Shown in pieces: positions 16,661 through 24,523 of a stretch of DNA of 40,889 nucleotides (position 1 is its first letter; every line of letters begins with the position of its first letter). The stretch comes from Candidatus Collierbacteria bacterium GW2011_GWB1_44_6. Lineage in GTDB: Bacteria; Patescibacteriota; Microgenomatia; UBA1400; MFAQ01. A program made the position numbers and the translations under genes. The DNA lies in the NCBI GenBank assembly GCA_000998025.1, contig LCJG01000015.1, positions 1-40,889 on the forward strand. Direction: 5' to 3'. The notes under the pieces were generated by a model that saw nothing but the letters and a program-made list of their open reading frames with translations, did not search any database and was not told the DNA's origin.

Positions 16661-17306
16661 CCCCTCCGTTTTTTTCTATTTCTTTAATTACTTTTATGTA
16701 GCTTTTCTTATCGACTGGATCGATTCCGTACAACTTTCCCAGTTTGATTTTCAGATTTGGCATTTGTGCCATACAGCCCAAAACTAATCCCAGATAAATC
16801 CTTTGCCATTCTTGATCAATGCCAGTCATCTCAATGTCCCAATCAATGATTACCTCACTCGACCTTCTTATCTCTTCCAGGGTAAACACGACTTCTCTAA
16901 GATGGGGTGAGTTGGCTAGATTTTTTGCCATTGCTTCTTTAATAATTTGAAGTCCCATTTGTGGGCCGGTAGGTGTTTCTTCGTTAAAGGTGTTTACTAG
17001 ATTAAAATCCAGTTCCAGAGCCAAAATCATTCCCAAATCCACTCTTGATCCTTCCGATGGTGTTCCCCCTGCATTCCACAAGATATCCACTCTTCCACCC
17101 TCCCGGGCCGCCCGGTGTAAAAAGCTCAACTCCGCCATCACAATGTTGAATCCAGTTTCATCATCTTGTGGCGCGTCTTCTACCGGATTAAACAGCCTGA
17201 CACCCTCATTATTCAATTTTTCCGCATGTTCGGCGATTTCTCTTGCCTGATTCGGTGTAACTTGTCTCACCGGCGAGAGTAGATAAACCAACTTTTCATT
17301 TTCCAT
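16647..17306 (-). CDS. Nucleoside 2-deoxyribosyltransferase-like protein
   Basis: 219 aa from ATG 17304-17306. The N-terminal strand KLVYLLSPVRQVT, the NNEGVRLFNPVED segment, and VDILWNAGGTPSEGSRVDLGMILALELDFNLVN match the Rossmann-like nucleoside 2-deoxyribosyltransferase fold, where S-x-G-x-x-x-[DE]-L-G holds the catalytic acidic residue. The C-terminal third is an extra helical domain not typical of the family. It may act in nucleotide salvage or as a nucleotide-sensing relative. A TAGAAT box (17314-17319, minus) lies 7 nt before the ATG, implying a leaderless mRNA; an upstream in-frame GTG at 17327 would lie above this promoter and is rejected. Confidence 0.65.
   Translation of the reverse strand: MENEKLVYLLSPVRQVTPNQAREIAEHAEKLNNEGVRLFNPVEDAPQDDETGFNIVMAELSFLHRAAREGGRVDILWNAGGTPSEGSRVDLGMILALELDFNLVNTFNEETPTGPQMGLQIIKEAMAKNLANSPHLREVVFTLEEIRRSSEVIIDWDIEMTGIDQEWQRIYLGLVLGCMAQMPNLKIKLGKLYGIDPVDKKSYIKVIKEIEKNGGVSSV
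16651..16675 (+). terminator. Rho-independent terminator of the PLD-family gene
   Basis: ACGGAG (16651-16656) and CTCCGT (16664-16669) form a 6-bp stem with a 7-nt loop and a T run. The stem contains the stop codon of the PLD gene and overlaps the 3' end of the convergent gene. Confidence 0.75.
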
Positions 17307-17313
17307 AGCCCAT

Positions 17314-17319
17314 ATTCTA
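17314..17319 (-). promoter_or_regulatory. -10 box of the deoxyribosyltransferase-like gene
   Basis: TAGAAT on the minus strand ends 7 nt before the ATG; the -35 region is weak. This decides the start codon. Confidence 0.45.
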
Positions 17320-17345
17320 CACCACACTGCTCATTAGCCTATAAC

Positions 17346-17373
17346 TTGCTTTTATCGCAAATAATGATACAAT
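17346..17373 (+). promoter_or_regulatory. Promoter of the 81-aa orphan gene
   Basis: TTGCTT (17346-17351), 16-nt spacer, TACAAT (17368-17373). The resulting leader of about 20 nt carries AGGAG (17392-17396) 6 nt before the ATG. Confidence 0.6.
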
Positions 17374-17402
17374 TAAACCCATCTCATTGACAGGAGTCAC
17401 AA

Positions 17403-17648
17403 ATGGACATTGAATTTGAATTCGAGGGTAAGAAATATAAGGTCAGCAATTTGGCTCGATACTCCAAAAAGATTGTCCTTCCGGACAAAAGAGTGCTCAA
17501 GGCAAAAAACTGGGATGCAATGGATCCCCAATCTAAGCCAGAGGGTCTGTACGACACCAAGAGCCTGTTTTCCACCCTTCCAAGTCTAACGGCCAAGGAA
17601 GTGGCTGTGGCTGAAGGGAAAATATACGTTGCAGAGATAGTTCTCTAA
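17403..17648 (+). CDS. Small soluble protein of unknown function
   Basis: 81 aa (MDIEFEFEGKKYKVSNLARYSK...KIYVAEIVL), predicted soluble, beta-rich at both ends, no Cys and no hydrophobic helix. I do not recognise a family. It is surely expressed as a unit: it has its own promoter, a Shine-Dalgarno site at good spacing and a strong terminator 7 nt after the stop. That self-contained arrangement differs from the leaderless, terminator-poor housekeeping genes around it. Confidence 0.75.
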   Translation: MDIEFEFEGKKYKVSNLARYSKKIVLPDKRVLKAKNWDAMDPQSKPEGLYDTKSLFSTLPSLTAKEVAVAEGKIYVAEIVL

Positions 17649-17654
17649 ATCTCG

Positions 17655-17684
17655 AATCTCGGCCAGATGGCCGAGATTTTTTTT
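17655..17684 (+). terminator. Rho-independent terminator after the 81-aa gene
   Basis: A 10-bp perfect stem AATCTCGGCC/GGCCGAGATT with a 4-nt loop (AGAT) runs into eight T residues. Confidence 0.95.
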
Positions 17685-17695
17685 GGCAAATGCGC

Positions 17696-17701
17696 TATAA
17701 T
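17696..17701 (+). promoter_or_regulatory. TATAAT box, candidate nusA operon promoter
   Basis: A perfect -10 hexamer lies directly after the terminator of the previous gene and about 140 nt before nusA. No good -35 is visible. Confidence 0.5.
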
Positions 17702-17727
17702 CACCCATGGAATGTGGTTTTTAGTTT

Positions 17728-17750
17728 GAGCGGCTCGGGTCGCTCTTTTT
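17728..17750 (+). terminator. Leader hairpin with T run upstream of nusA (possible attenuator)
   Basis: GAGCG (17728-17732) pairs with CGCTC (17741-17745) and is followed by five T residues, about 20 nt after the expected transcription start and 90 nt before nusA. A terminator-like hairpin in the leader of the nusA operon would suit autoregulation by NusA; the short 5-bp stem makes this uncertain. The rest of the leader (17751-17839) is AT-rich with two GAGATCT-containing direct repeats. Confidence 0.4.
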
Positions 17751-17839
17751 AATAAAATCACACCCTAAATTAACTAAACTTATAAATTAAATACAAACTA
17801 TCTGAGATCTTAAACCTGAGATCTGAGACCTAAATCAAC

Positions 17840-19045
17840 ATGGACACCCAAACTTTATCAGCTAGGACCGAATTCGCCGCCGCTATCAACCAGATTTGTT
17901 CCGAGCGTGGAATCGCTCCGGAAACCGTGCTAAACGCGATCAACAGTGCTTTGGTGGCTTCTTTTAAGAAAGACTACCCCGAACAAGCCCTCAAATTTGA
18001 AGAAGAAGAGTTAATTGTTTCAGCAGACGTGGATTCTGACAACGGTCAGTTCAAGCTATTTGTCGGCAAAGAAGACGCCAAGAAAAAAGATCTCAAAGAA
18101 ATTACCCCTCCTGGATTTGGTCGCATCGCCGCCCAAGCCGCCAAACAAGTCATACTACAAACTATCCGTGAAGCCGAGAGAGACTCCGTCCTCGCCGACT
18201 ATCAGGAGCACATCGGTGAGGTTATGACAGGCATGGTTCAGAGAATGGACGGCCGTAATGTCGTCATAGATTTGGGTCGTGGCCAAGCAGTCATGCCCCC
18301 CGACGAACAGGTTCGCACCGAATATTACCGCTTAAATTCACGTCTTAGTGTCTACCTCAAAGAAATTGCTGAGACAGTTAAGGGAAAACAAATTATCGTT
18401 TCCCGCTCGGATGATCGTCTATTGGCCGGCCTTTTTGAGAGAGAAGTGCCCGAGGTCAGCTCCGGAGCCGTCCTTATCAAGGCCATCGCCCGTGAAGCCG
18501 GTTCACGATCAAAGGTGGCCGTGGAATCTACCCAAGCAGGCGTCGACCCGGTCGGTTCTTGTGTCGGCCAAAAAGGTGTTCGTGTCCAAGCAGTCATCAA
18601 CGAATTGAACAACGAAAAAATCGATATCATTCAGTACTCAGAGGAAAAAGACAAGTTTATAAAGTCAGCTTTAGCACCTGCCGAAGGACTTAATATTTCT
18701 TTCGACAAGCGGTCAGGTGAGACCACGGTCACCGTACCTTCCGATCAGCTTTCTCTGGCCATCGGTCGTGGTGGACAAAACGTCAAGCTCGCCGCTAAAC
18801 TCACGGGAACCAAGATTAGAATCATTTCTGATCAAGCTTCTCCAGAATCAGCCATTGTAGCTACTGGAACTGAAGAATATGAAATCGATCAGCTCAGCCT
18901 AGACACCAAAGCCAGGAACATCTTGGTTGAGTCAGGGCTCACACACATTGAAGATCTCACGGAAGACAAACTGGACACAGTCAAAGGCATTGGGCCCAAG
19001 ACTCTCGAGAAAATCAAAGTTCAGCTTGCCTCATACAAAAGCTAA
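17840..19045 (+). CDS. nusA: Transcription termination/antitermination protein NusA
   Basis: 401 aa. It has the N-terminal RNA-polymerase-binding domain, then S1 (about 127-195; IGEVMTGMVQRMDGRNVVIDLGRGQAVMPPDEQ) and two KH domains (SRSDDRLLAGLFEREVPEV, then VDPVGSCVGQKGVRVQAVINELNNEKIDII and SLAIGRGGQNVKLAAKLTGTKIRI). A single helix-hairpin-helix at the C-terminus (LDTVKGIGPKTLEKIK) replaces the longer acidic repeats of E. coli NusA. It is followed by infB after 9 nt. The usual upstream rimP is missing. No Shine-Dalgarno seen. Confidence 0.96.
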   Translation: MDTQTLSARTEFAAAINQICSERGIAPETVLNAINSALVASFKKDYPEQALKFEEEELIVSADVDSDNGQFKLFVGKEDAKKKDLKEITPPGFGRIAAQAAKQVILQTIREAERDSVLADYQEHIGEVMTGMVQRMDGRNVVIDLGRGQAVMPPDEQVRTEYYRLNSRLSVYLKEIAETVKGKQIIVSRSDDRLLAGLFEREVPEVSSGAVLIKAIAREAGSRSKVAVESTQAGVDPVGSCVGQKGVRVQAVINELNNEKIDIIQYSEEKDKFIKSALAPAEGLNISFDKRSGETTVTVPSDQLSLAIGRGGQNVKLAAKLTGTKIRIISDQASPESAIVATGTEEYEIDQLSLDTKARNILVESGLTHIEDLTEDKLDTVKGIGPKTLEKIKVQLASYKS

Positions 19046-19054
19046 TTAAATCCT

Positions 19055-20485
19055 ATGCCAGATAACACTCTGTCCACGAGACCGCCCGTGGTTACTATTC
19101 TTGGACACGTTGATCACGGGAAAACCTCTCTTCTTGATCGTATTCGTCACGCCGAAGTTGCCGCAGGTGAGATAGGTGGTATTACTCAAGCCATTGGCGC
19201 ATATCAGATAGATTACAAAGGGAAGAAGATTACTTTCATTGACACTCCGGGACATGCGGCTTTTTCGGCCATGCGCCGCCGTGGTGGCCAGGCCGCTGAT
19301 GTTGCTGTTCTTATTGTTGCCGCCGATGATTCCGTCATGCCTCAGACCATAGAGTCCATCGAGCATATCAAGTCTGCAGGAATTCCCTTTGTCATAGCCG
19401 TCAACAAGGTGGACCTTCCTGGAGTAAACCCCGATAGGGTAAAAACCGATCTAGCAAATAACGGGGTCTACGTCGAGGGATATGGAGGTAATGTTCCGCT
19501 GGTCAATATTTCAGCCAAAAGCGGCGCCGGCATCGACGATCTTTTGGAAATTATTCTCCTCTTGGCCGAGCTGGAAGAGCTAAGAGACAACTCTCAAGAC
19601 ATTCCTGCCTCTAATTTAGTTATTGAATCTTTACTACATCCCCAAATAGGTCCTCTTGCCACTCTACTCGTCAAGCAAGGCACCTTCAAAAAAAATGATA
19701 GTTTATATTCCGGAAAGAAAAATATCGGCAAGATCCGTTCCATGATCGATTATCGTGGAAAATCGATATTAGAAGCCGGCCCCTCTACCCCTTTTCAAGT
19801 TATCGGTCTCTCCGATGTTCCTAGTGTCGGAGATATCCTCACGAGTTCTCCGGCTTCTCCCTCTTCTCTTGATAGAGGTAGTTCAGGAAAGGTAGTCAGT
19901 GCTACCGATGTCGAAAAACCCAACATTCTCCTTAAGGCAGACGTTCAAGGATCTTTGGAGGCAATTCTGGGAACCATAAAAGATCAGGCCAATATTATTG
20001 CGTCTTCTGTCGGCAATGTCTCTGACACCGATGTTCAAACAGCTTCTTCTGCTAGCGCCGAAATATTGGGTTTCAACGTCCGCTTGTCGAGCAGTGTCGT
20101 CAAGCTAGCAGAAATTGAAAAGGTAAAATTCACCAATTTCCGGATTATTTACCAACTCTTTGATTATTTAAAGGAGTTGCAAGAGAAAAAAACTGTTGCC
20201 ATGGGACCTAAGATAATTGAATCCGGAACCGCTACTGTTCTAAAAGTCTTCAATTTTGGTGGCACCATCGTGTACGGCTGTCTGGTAACTTCCGGAAAAT
20301 TTAAACTCGGAGACAAAATACAAAATTCCAAAATTGCATCCATTCAACTTGGCAAAGCAAATGTAGATGAAGTAAAAAAAGATCAGGAATTTGGTGTTAC
20401 CTTAGTACCGAATATTGAGCTCAAGCCTGGTGATATAATGACCGCAACGAATATCGAAGCCCTGCCTGCCAGTAAACAGATGTAA
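19055..20485 (+). CDS. infB: Translation initiation factor IF-2, N-terminally minimal
   Basis: 476 aa. The protein begins almost directly with the G domain (G1 GHVDHGKTS at about 17-25, DTPGHAAF, G4 NKVD), so the long N-terminal domain (several hundred residues in E. coli) is absent. Domain II, the IF-2-specific domain III (LLKADVQGSLEAILGTI...VQTASSASAEILGFNV) and domain IV (GTATVLKVFNFGG...IQNSKIASIQLGKANVDEVKKDQEFGVTL), which binds fMet-tRNA, are complete. It lies between nusA and the DHH-like gene, with 2 nt to the latter. Confidence 0.96.
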   Translation: MPDNTLSTRPPVVTILGHVDHGKTSLLDRIRHAEVAAGEIGGITQAIGAYQIDYKGKKITFIDTPGHAAFSAMRRRGGQAADVAVLIVAADDSVMPQTIESIEHIKSAGIPFVIAVNKVDLPGVNPDRVKTDLANNGVYVEGYGGNVPLVNISAKSGAGIDDLLEIILLLAELEELRDNSQDIPASNLVIESLLHPQIGPLATLLVKQGTFKKNDSLYSGKKNIGKIRSMIDYRGKSILEAGPSTPFQVIGLSDVPSVGDILTSSPASPSSLDRGSSGKVVSATDVEKPNILLKADVQGSLEAILGTIKDQANIIASSVGNVSDTDVQTASSASAEILGFNVRLSSSVVKLAEIEKVKFTNFRIIYQLFDYLKELQEKKTVAMGPKIIESGTATVLKVFNFGGTIVYGCLVTSGKFKLGDKIQNSKIASIQLGKANVDEVKKDQEFGVTLVPNIELKPGDIMTATNIEALPASKQM

Positions 20486-20487
20486 CT

Positions 20488-21372
20488 ATGGAAGCCCAAA
20501 ATCATTTTGCCCCAATCAAAAAACTCCTCGAGTCTGCCAGTTCATTCATCGTAGTTTTGCCTCCAGATCCTTCCGGAGATTTAGTCGCCGCCGGTCTCAG
20601 CCTCCATCTGGCCTTAGTCGCCTCCGGCAAAAAATCCCAAATTGGTTGCGGCAGTGAAATTCACGTTCCACCATCGCTATTGGGGGCCGGTGAGATCGCC
20701 GACAGTATTGGCGCCAAAAACTTAGTCATCTCTTTTGATTATCACGAAGACGACTTAGAGAAAGTAGATTATGATGTCCGTCCTGACGGCAAGTTTTACC
20801 TCATGATCAAACCGAAGCAGGGAGCTCCCATTCCCGATGTCTCCAATGTGAAATACTCTTATTCCGGTGCTTCAGCCGATTTGGTCATTACGCTTGGTGT
20901 TAACTCTTTCGAAGAGCTAGGCAAAATCTACGCCGACGAAAAATCATTTTTAGATGAAGCCAAAGTCCTAAGTTTGAATATTACCCCCCGCCCTGCCACT
21001 TTTACCCAAAATCTTCTTCATCTCACCTCTATTGCCTTTACGGAATTGGTGGCCAGACTTCTGGAGAACACTGATCTTAAACCCTCTCCGGACGCCGCCA
21101 AAAATCTTTTAACTTCACTCTACGAAGAAACAAAAAGCCTCACGAGCCCGAAGATGACCGCTGATACTTTTTCCGCTATCGCTTTTCTCATGCGCCACGG
21201 AGCCAGATTCCCGAACCAACAAGCCTATATCCCCAGATTTCCTCTCCCGACCGAAGAAAATTTATCCGCCGCAATGAACAAACCTTACGTAATTCCTCCG
21301 TCCAATCTTTCTGATCAAGAGGTTCCCAACGACTGGACCAAGCCAAAAATCTTCCGCGCCACCGACCTGTAG
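20488..21372 (+). CDS. Degenerate DHH-family (NrnA-like) protein
   Basis: 294 aa. Layout and gene position match NrnA/RecJ-type DHH phosphoesterases, which in many bacteria lie in the nusA-infB-rbfA-nrnA-rpsO region. Motif I, normally HxxPDxDAxGS, reads LPPDPSGDLVAAGLSL; the motif II region reads ISFDYHEDDLEKVDYD; the position of the DHH motif reads SLNITPRPATFTQN, so the Asp-His-His metal ligands are gone. The helical tail (TSIAFTELVARLLEN) still looks like the family. The protein is probably catalytically dead and may keep a binding or structural job. rbfA is not present between it and infB. Confidence 0.65.
   Translation: MEAQNHFAPIKKLLESASSFIVVLPPDPSGDLVAAGLSLHLALVASGKKSQIGCGSEIHVPPSLLGAGEIADSIGAKNLVISFDYHEDDLEKVDYDVRPDGKFYLMIKPKQGAPIPDVSNVKYSYSGASADLVITLGVNSFEELGKIYADEKSFLDEAKVLSLNITPRPATFTQNLLHLTSIAFTELVARLLENTDLKPSPDAAKNLLTSLYEETKSLTSPKMTADTFSAIAFLMRHGARFPNQQAYIPRFPLPTEENLSAAMNKPYVIPPSNLSDQEVPNDWTKPKIFRATDL
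21346..21365 (+). repeat. Direct repeat, left copy, flanking a small-gene insertion
   Basis: 20 bp (AAAATCTTCCGCGCCACCGA) identical to 21801-21820. This copy encodes the end of the DHH-like protein (KIFRATDL). Confidence 0.85.
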
Positions 21373-21380
21373 TTACAAAA

Positions 21381-21403
21381 AACCACCCCTCAATTTGGGG
21401 TGG
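21381..21403 (-). terminator. Rho-independent terminator of the 108-aa reverse gene
   Basis: Read on the minus strand, CCACCCC and GGGGTGG form a 7-bp stem with a 7-nt loop, followed by six T residues. It lies 10 nt after the stop codon at 21413. Confidence 0.9.
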
Positions 21404-21412
21404 CAGTTAGAC

Positions 21413-21739
21413 TTACACAATTTCCGTTATAGCCGGAATTCCGAGCCCTTGTGAGAGGTAATCGTGGAGCTGAGTGACCTTTACCGGCTTAGCCCAACCA
21501 GTAAATTCACACGGAAACTCCCAGACATCCTGCGGCCAGGCCACATCACAGGAGAAAACATTCAGTACAAACAAACTACCTTTTCCGGCCCAGATTCTCA
21601 CGGCCGAAATGCCATCCCCCCGAAGTCCAAAGACGGCACCTTCATGTAATGCCTCGCTTGATACTTCCAACACTCTCCCCGAGCCATCTATCCACACTCT
21701 TACTCTACCCTTATCTTCATGTATGGTAACCTCGAACAT
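21413..21739 (-). CDS. Orphan small protein in a reverse-oriented cassette
   Basis: 108 aa (MFEVTIHEDKGRVRVWIDGSG...LGIPAITEIV), beta-rich at the start, with Trp-rich IRIWAGKG and VAWPQDVWEFPCEF segments; no helix or signal peptide; no family recognised. A strong GGAGG lies 6 nt before the ATG and a terminator follows the stop, which support real expression. It is the only minus-strand gene inside the nusA-pnp block, and the 20-bp direct repeats at 21346 and 21801 suggest the whole 455-bp segment was inserted as a unit. Confidence 0.72.
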   Translation of the reverse strand: MFEVTIHEDKGRVRVWIDGSGRVLEVSSEALHEGAVFGLRGDGISAVRIWAGKGSLFVLNVFSCDVAWPQDVWEFPCEFTGWAKPVKVTQLHDYLSQGLGIPAITEIV

Positions 21740-21800
21740 AACTACCTCCAGCTTATTAGTGAACTGAGAATACCCCAGAGTATATCACACTACATAACCC

Positions 21801-21820
21801 AAAATCTTCCGCGCCACCGA
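21801..21820 (+). repeat. Direct repeat, right copy, duplicated 3' end of the DHH-like gene
   Basis: Identical over 20 bp to 21346-21365 and followed by TTTATAG where the gene has CCTGTAG, so even the stop codon region is partly kept. It is a non-coding relic of the gene end, 455 bp downstream of the original. Confidence 0.85.
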
Positions 21821-21857
21821 TTTATAGAACGACTAGCCGAAGGTCGGAACATGCCTG

Positions 21858-21886
21858 TTGGCAAAAACAGATCTTTCTGCTACAAT
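21858..21886 (+). promoter_or_regulatory. Promoter of rpsO
   Basis: TTGGCA (21858-21863), 17-nt spacer, TACAAT (21881-21886). The start codon at 21897 lies only 10 nt later, so the mRNA is leaderless or nearly so. The -35 box covers an in-frame TTG that would otherwise look like an upstream start. Confidence 0.75.
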
Positions 21887-21896
21887 ACCCCTTGAT

Positions 21897-22184
21897 ATGG
21901 CCCTAAAATCAGACACCAAAATAGACATCATTAAGAAATTTGCCGCAAGTCCCAAGGACACCGGCTCGCCACGAGTGCAGATCGCTCTCCTCACCACTCA
22001 GATCGAGGAGCTCACCGGCCACCTCAAGGTCCACAAAAAAGACAATCACTCTCGCCGTGGCCTTCTCAAGATCATCTCCAAGCGCCGCCGTCTTCTCAAC
22101 TACCTTTCCAAATCCAACCCAAAAGACTATTTAGACATTACCAAGTCACTTAAAATTACTAGCCAGTTGCGCTCAGCCGAATAA
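21897..22184 (+). CDS. rpsO: 30S ribosomal protein S15
   Basis: 95 aa from ATG 21897-21899, close to the usual 89. Family motifs include SPRVQIALLTTQIEELTGHLKVHKKDNHSRRGLLKIISKRRRLLNYL, which binds the central domain of 16S rRNA. The longer frame from TTG 21858 is rejected because that codon lies in the promoter. As in many bacteria it precedes pnp. Confidence 0.97.
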   Translation: MALKSDTKIDIIKKFAASPKDTGSPRVQIALLTTQIEELTGHLKVHKKDNHSRRGLLKIISKRRRLLNYLSKSNPKDYLDITKSLKITSQLRSAE

Positions 22185-22292
22185 GTTGGGTTTAGCTTGA
22201 GGAGTAAATAGAGAAAATCTGTTTTTCTTTGGTTCTTTCTGTTTTCTTCTCAAGACCTGTGGTCGAGCGCGCAATATGAAAGGAAACCGGAT

Positions 22293-24506
22293 ATGACCTA
22301 TCCATCCACCACCATAGTTCTGAGTGGTAAAACAATTACTATCGAGACCGGCCGCTTTGGTGCCCAGGCTTCAGGTTCTGTCACTGTCCGTTGTGGTGAC
22401 ACCATGGTTAACGCCTCAGTCGTGGCCTCCAAAAAAATCAAAGAGGGGATCGACTATTTTCCACTCTCGCTTGATTACCAAGAAAAACTTTACGCCGGAG
22501 GACTAATTAGTTCTAGTCGCTTCATCAAGCGTGAAGGCAGACCAAATGAAAACGAAATTCTAACCGGCCGTGTCATCGACCGTTCCCTGCGCCCGCTTTT
22601 TGATCAAAGAAGCCGCAACGAAGTTCAAATCATGGTTTATCCTCTGTCCATCGATGGTTCAGAAGAACCAGAAATTTTGGCAGTTATCGCCGCTTCGGCT
22701 GCTGTTTCCATTTCTGATTATCCCTGGCTGGGTCCTGTTGGAGCTGTTAGAGTTGGTATGACTCCTGATGGTGAATATCTCGTCAATCCTACGGCCGAAC
22801 AAAAACTTCTTTCTCCTTTGGACCTCGTTGTTTCCGGTCCTAAAGGTGGAATCAGTATGGTTGAAGCCGGAGCCATTGAAGTATCCGAAGAAAAAATGAT
22901 CGGAGCTTTAAAATTCGCTCAAGAAAACACTGATATTATTTGTGAAGCGATCGACAAGTTTGCCAAAGAAAATGGAAAGAAAAAGAGAACTTTAGAATTC
23001 TCGGAAATCAGTCCCGAAGTGGTTAAGCTAGTAAAAGATGAAATCAAAAACATTGACGAAATTCTCGAAAATGAGGCCAAAAAAACTGGCACACAGATGT
23101 CTGAATACACCGCCGCTATCGCCTTGGCTCATCCAGAGATAAATCCTAATCAAATCAATGAAGTGGCCGATGGTATGCTGAGAGAGCTCGCTCGTGCCGG
23201 AATAGTTGATAAAAATATTCGGCCAGATGGTCGCAACATGGAAGAGATTAGGAAAATTAACATTGAGGTAGGCCTACTTCCTCGTACTCATGGTTCCGCT
23301 TTTTTCCAAAGAGGTCTTACACACGTTTTGTCTGTCGTGACTCTCGCGTCTCCCTCCAGAGAACAGTTGATCGATGGGATGAAGGGTGAGTCCACCAAGC
23401 GTTATATGCATCACTACAACATGCCCGGATATGCTTCCGGTGAGGTTAGTCGTCCCGGCACAGGACGCCGAGAAATTGGTCACGGTGCGCTTGCCGAAAG
23501 AGCTATTTTCCCGATGCTGCCATCAACTGATGTTTTTCCTTACACCATTCGTGTCGTTTCCGAAGTTATGTCCAGCAATGGTTCGACTTCTCAGGCTTCA
23601 GTCTGTGGATCTACTCTTTCTTTGATGGACGCCGGTGTTCCTCTCAAGAAGCCGGTCGCCGGAGTGGCTATGGGACTTATCACCGAAGGTGACAAATTCA
23701 TTACCCTCACCGACATCAGTGGTCTTGAGGATCATCTTGGAGATATGGATTTTAAAGTTGCTGGAACAGTTGATGGAATTACCGCTCTTCAAATGGATAT
23801 TAAAGTTACCGGGGTCAATGCAGACATCTTGGTCAAAGCCTTGGAGCAAGCTAGGCGAGGCCGTATGAAGCTTCTTGATATCATGAATGAGACTCTTGCA
23901 GCGCCCCGTCCCAAACTTTCTCAATATGCTCCAAGGATTTCTTCCACCAAAGTTCCACAGTTAAAGATTGGTGAAATTATTGGACCTGGTGGGAAGATGA
24001 TTCGTCAACTACAGGAAGATTTTACTTGTGAAATTGATATTCAAGAAGATGGCACTGTTACAGTTACCGGCAAGGACCAAGCTAAAGTTGACGGAGCTAT
24101 CGCTTACATCGACTCAATGGTCGCCGAAGCGGAAGTTGGCAAAGTTTACGAAGGTACGGTTGTCCGTATTGAGGCTTTTGGCGCTTTCGTCAACATTATT
24201 CCCGGCAAAGATGGTTTGGTGCACGTTAGCCAAGTCCACCCCGAGACCTTCAAGGCCATGAAAAATGGTGACAAAGTCACCGTCCGTTGCTACGAAATCG
24301 ATTCTATGGGTAGAGTAAATCTCACCATGCTTGACGAAGGCGAATCTCCCATCCGGGCAGAGCGTCCCGCCGGTACCGGCTTTGGTGGTGGCGACAGAGG
24401 TGGACGCAGCTTCGGTGGTGGAGGAGATCGCGGCGGAAGACCTGGTGGTCGCTCGGGAGGACCGGGCGGACGCCCCTCCTTCTCCAAGTTCCGCGACACT
24501 CGCTAA
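22293..24506 (+). CDS. pnp: Polyribonucleotide nucleotidyltransferase (PNPase)
   Basis: 737 aa. Two RNase PH domains are present; the second, catalytic one carries RTHGSAFFQRGLTHVLSVVTL and the MDAGVPLKKPVAGVAMGLI segment with the acidic DMDFKVAGT site. KH (about 550-610; IGEIIGPGGKMIRQLQEDF) and S1 (about 620-690; VGKVYEGTVVRIEAFGAFVNIIPGKDGLVHVSQ) domains follow, then a Gly/Arg-rich RGG-like tail (about 695-737) likely to add RNA affinity. It degrades RNA 3' to 5' by phosphorolysis. An AAGGA (about 22280) precedes the ATG. The 108-nt gap after rpsO holds a T-rich stretch but no clear terminator. Confidence 0.98.
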   Translation: MTYPSTTIVLSGKTITIETGRFGAQASGSVTVRCGDTMVNASVVASKKIKEGIDYFPLSLDYQEKLYAGGLISSSRFIKREGRPNENEILTGRVIDRSLRPLFDQRSRNEVQIMVYPLSIDGSEEPEILAVIAASAAVSISDYPWLGPVGAVRVGMTPDGEYLVNPTAEQKLLSPLDLVVSGPKGGISMVEAGAIEVSEEKMIGALKFAQENTDIICEAIDKFAKENGKKKRTLEFSEISPEVVKLVKDEIKNIDEILENEAKKTGTQMSEYTAAIALAHPEINPNQINEVADGMLRELARAGIVDKNIRPDGRNMEEIRKINIEVGLLPRTHGSAFFQRGLTHVLSVVTLASPSREQLIDGMKGESTKRYMHHYNMPGYASGEVSRPGTGRREIGHGALAERAIFPMLPSTDVFPYTIRVVSEVMSSNGSTSQASVCGSTLSLMDAGVPLKKPVAGVAMGLITEGDKFITLTDISGLEDHLGDMDFKVAGTVDGITALQMDIKVTGVNADILVKALEQARRGRMKLLDIMNETLAAPRPKLSQYAPRISSTKVPQLKIGEIIGPGGKMIRQLQEDFTCEIDIQEDGTVTVTGKDQAKVDGAIAYIDSMVAEAEVGKVYEGTVVRIEAFGAFVNIIPGKDGLVHVSQVHPETFKAMKNGDKVTVRCYEIDSMGRVNLTMLDEGESPIRAERPAGTGFGGGDRGGRSFGGGGDRGGRPGGRSGGPGGRPSFSKFRDTR

Positions 24507-24523
24507 CTCTTGTCGTCATTCCG

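Noticed and set aside
17307..17327. An upstream GTG start for the deoxyribosyltransferase-like gene
   Set aside because: It lies upstream of the TAGAAT box and adds residues with no match to the fold.
21858..21896. An upstream TTG start that would add 13 residues to S15
   Set aside because: The TTG is part of the -35 box of a well-formed promoter, and the ATG at 21897 gives the usual S15 N-terminus.
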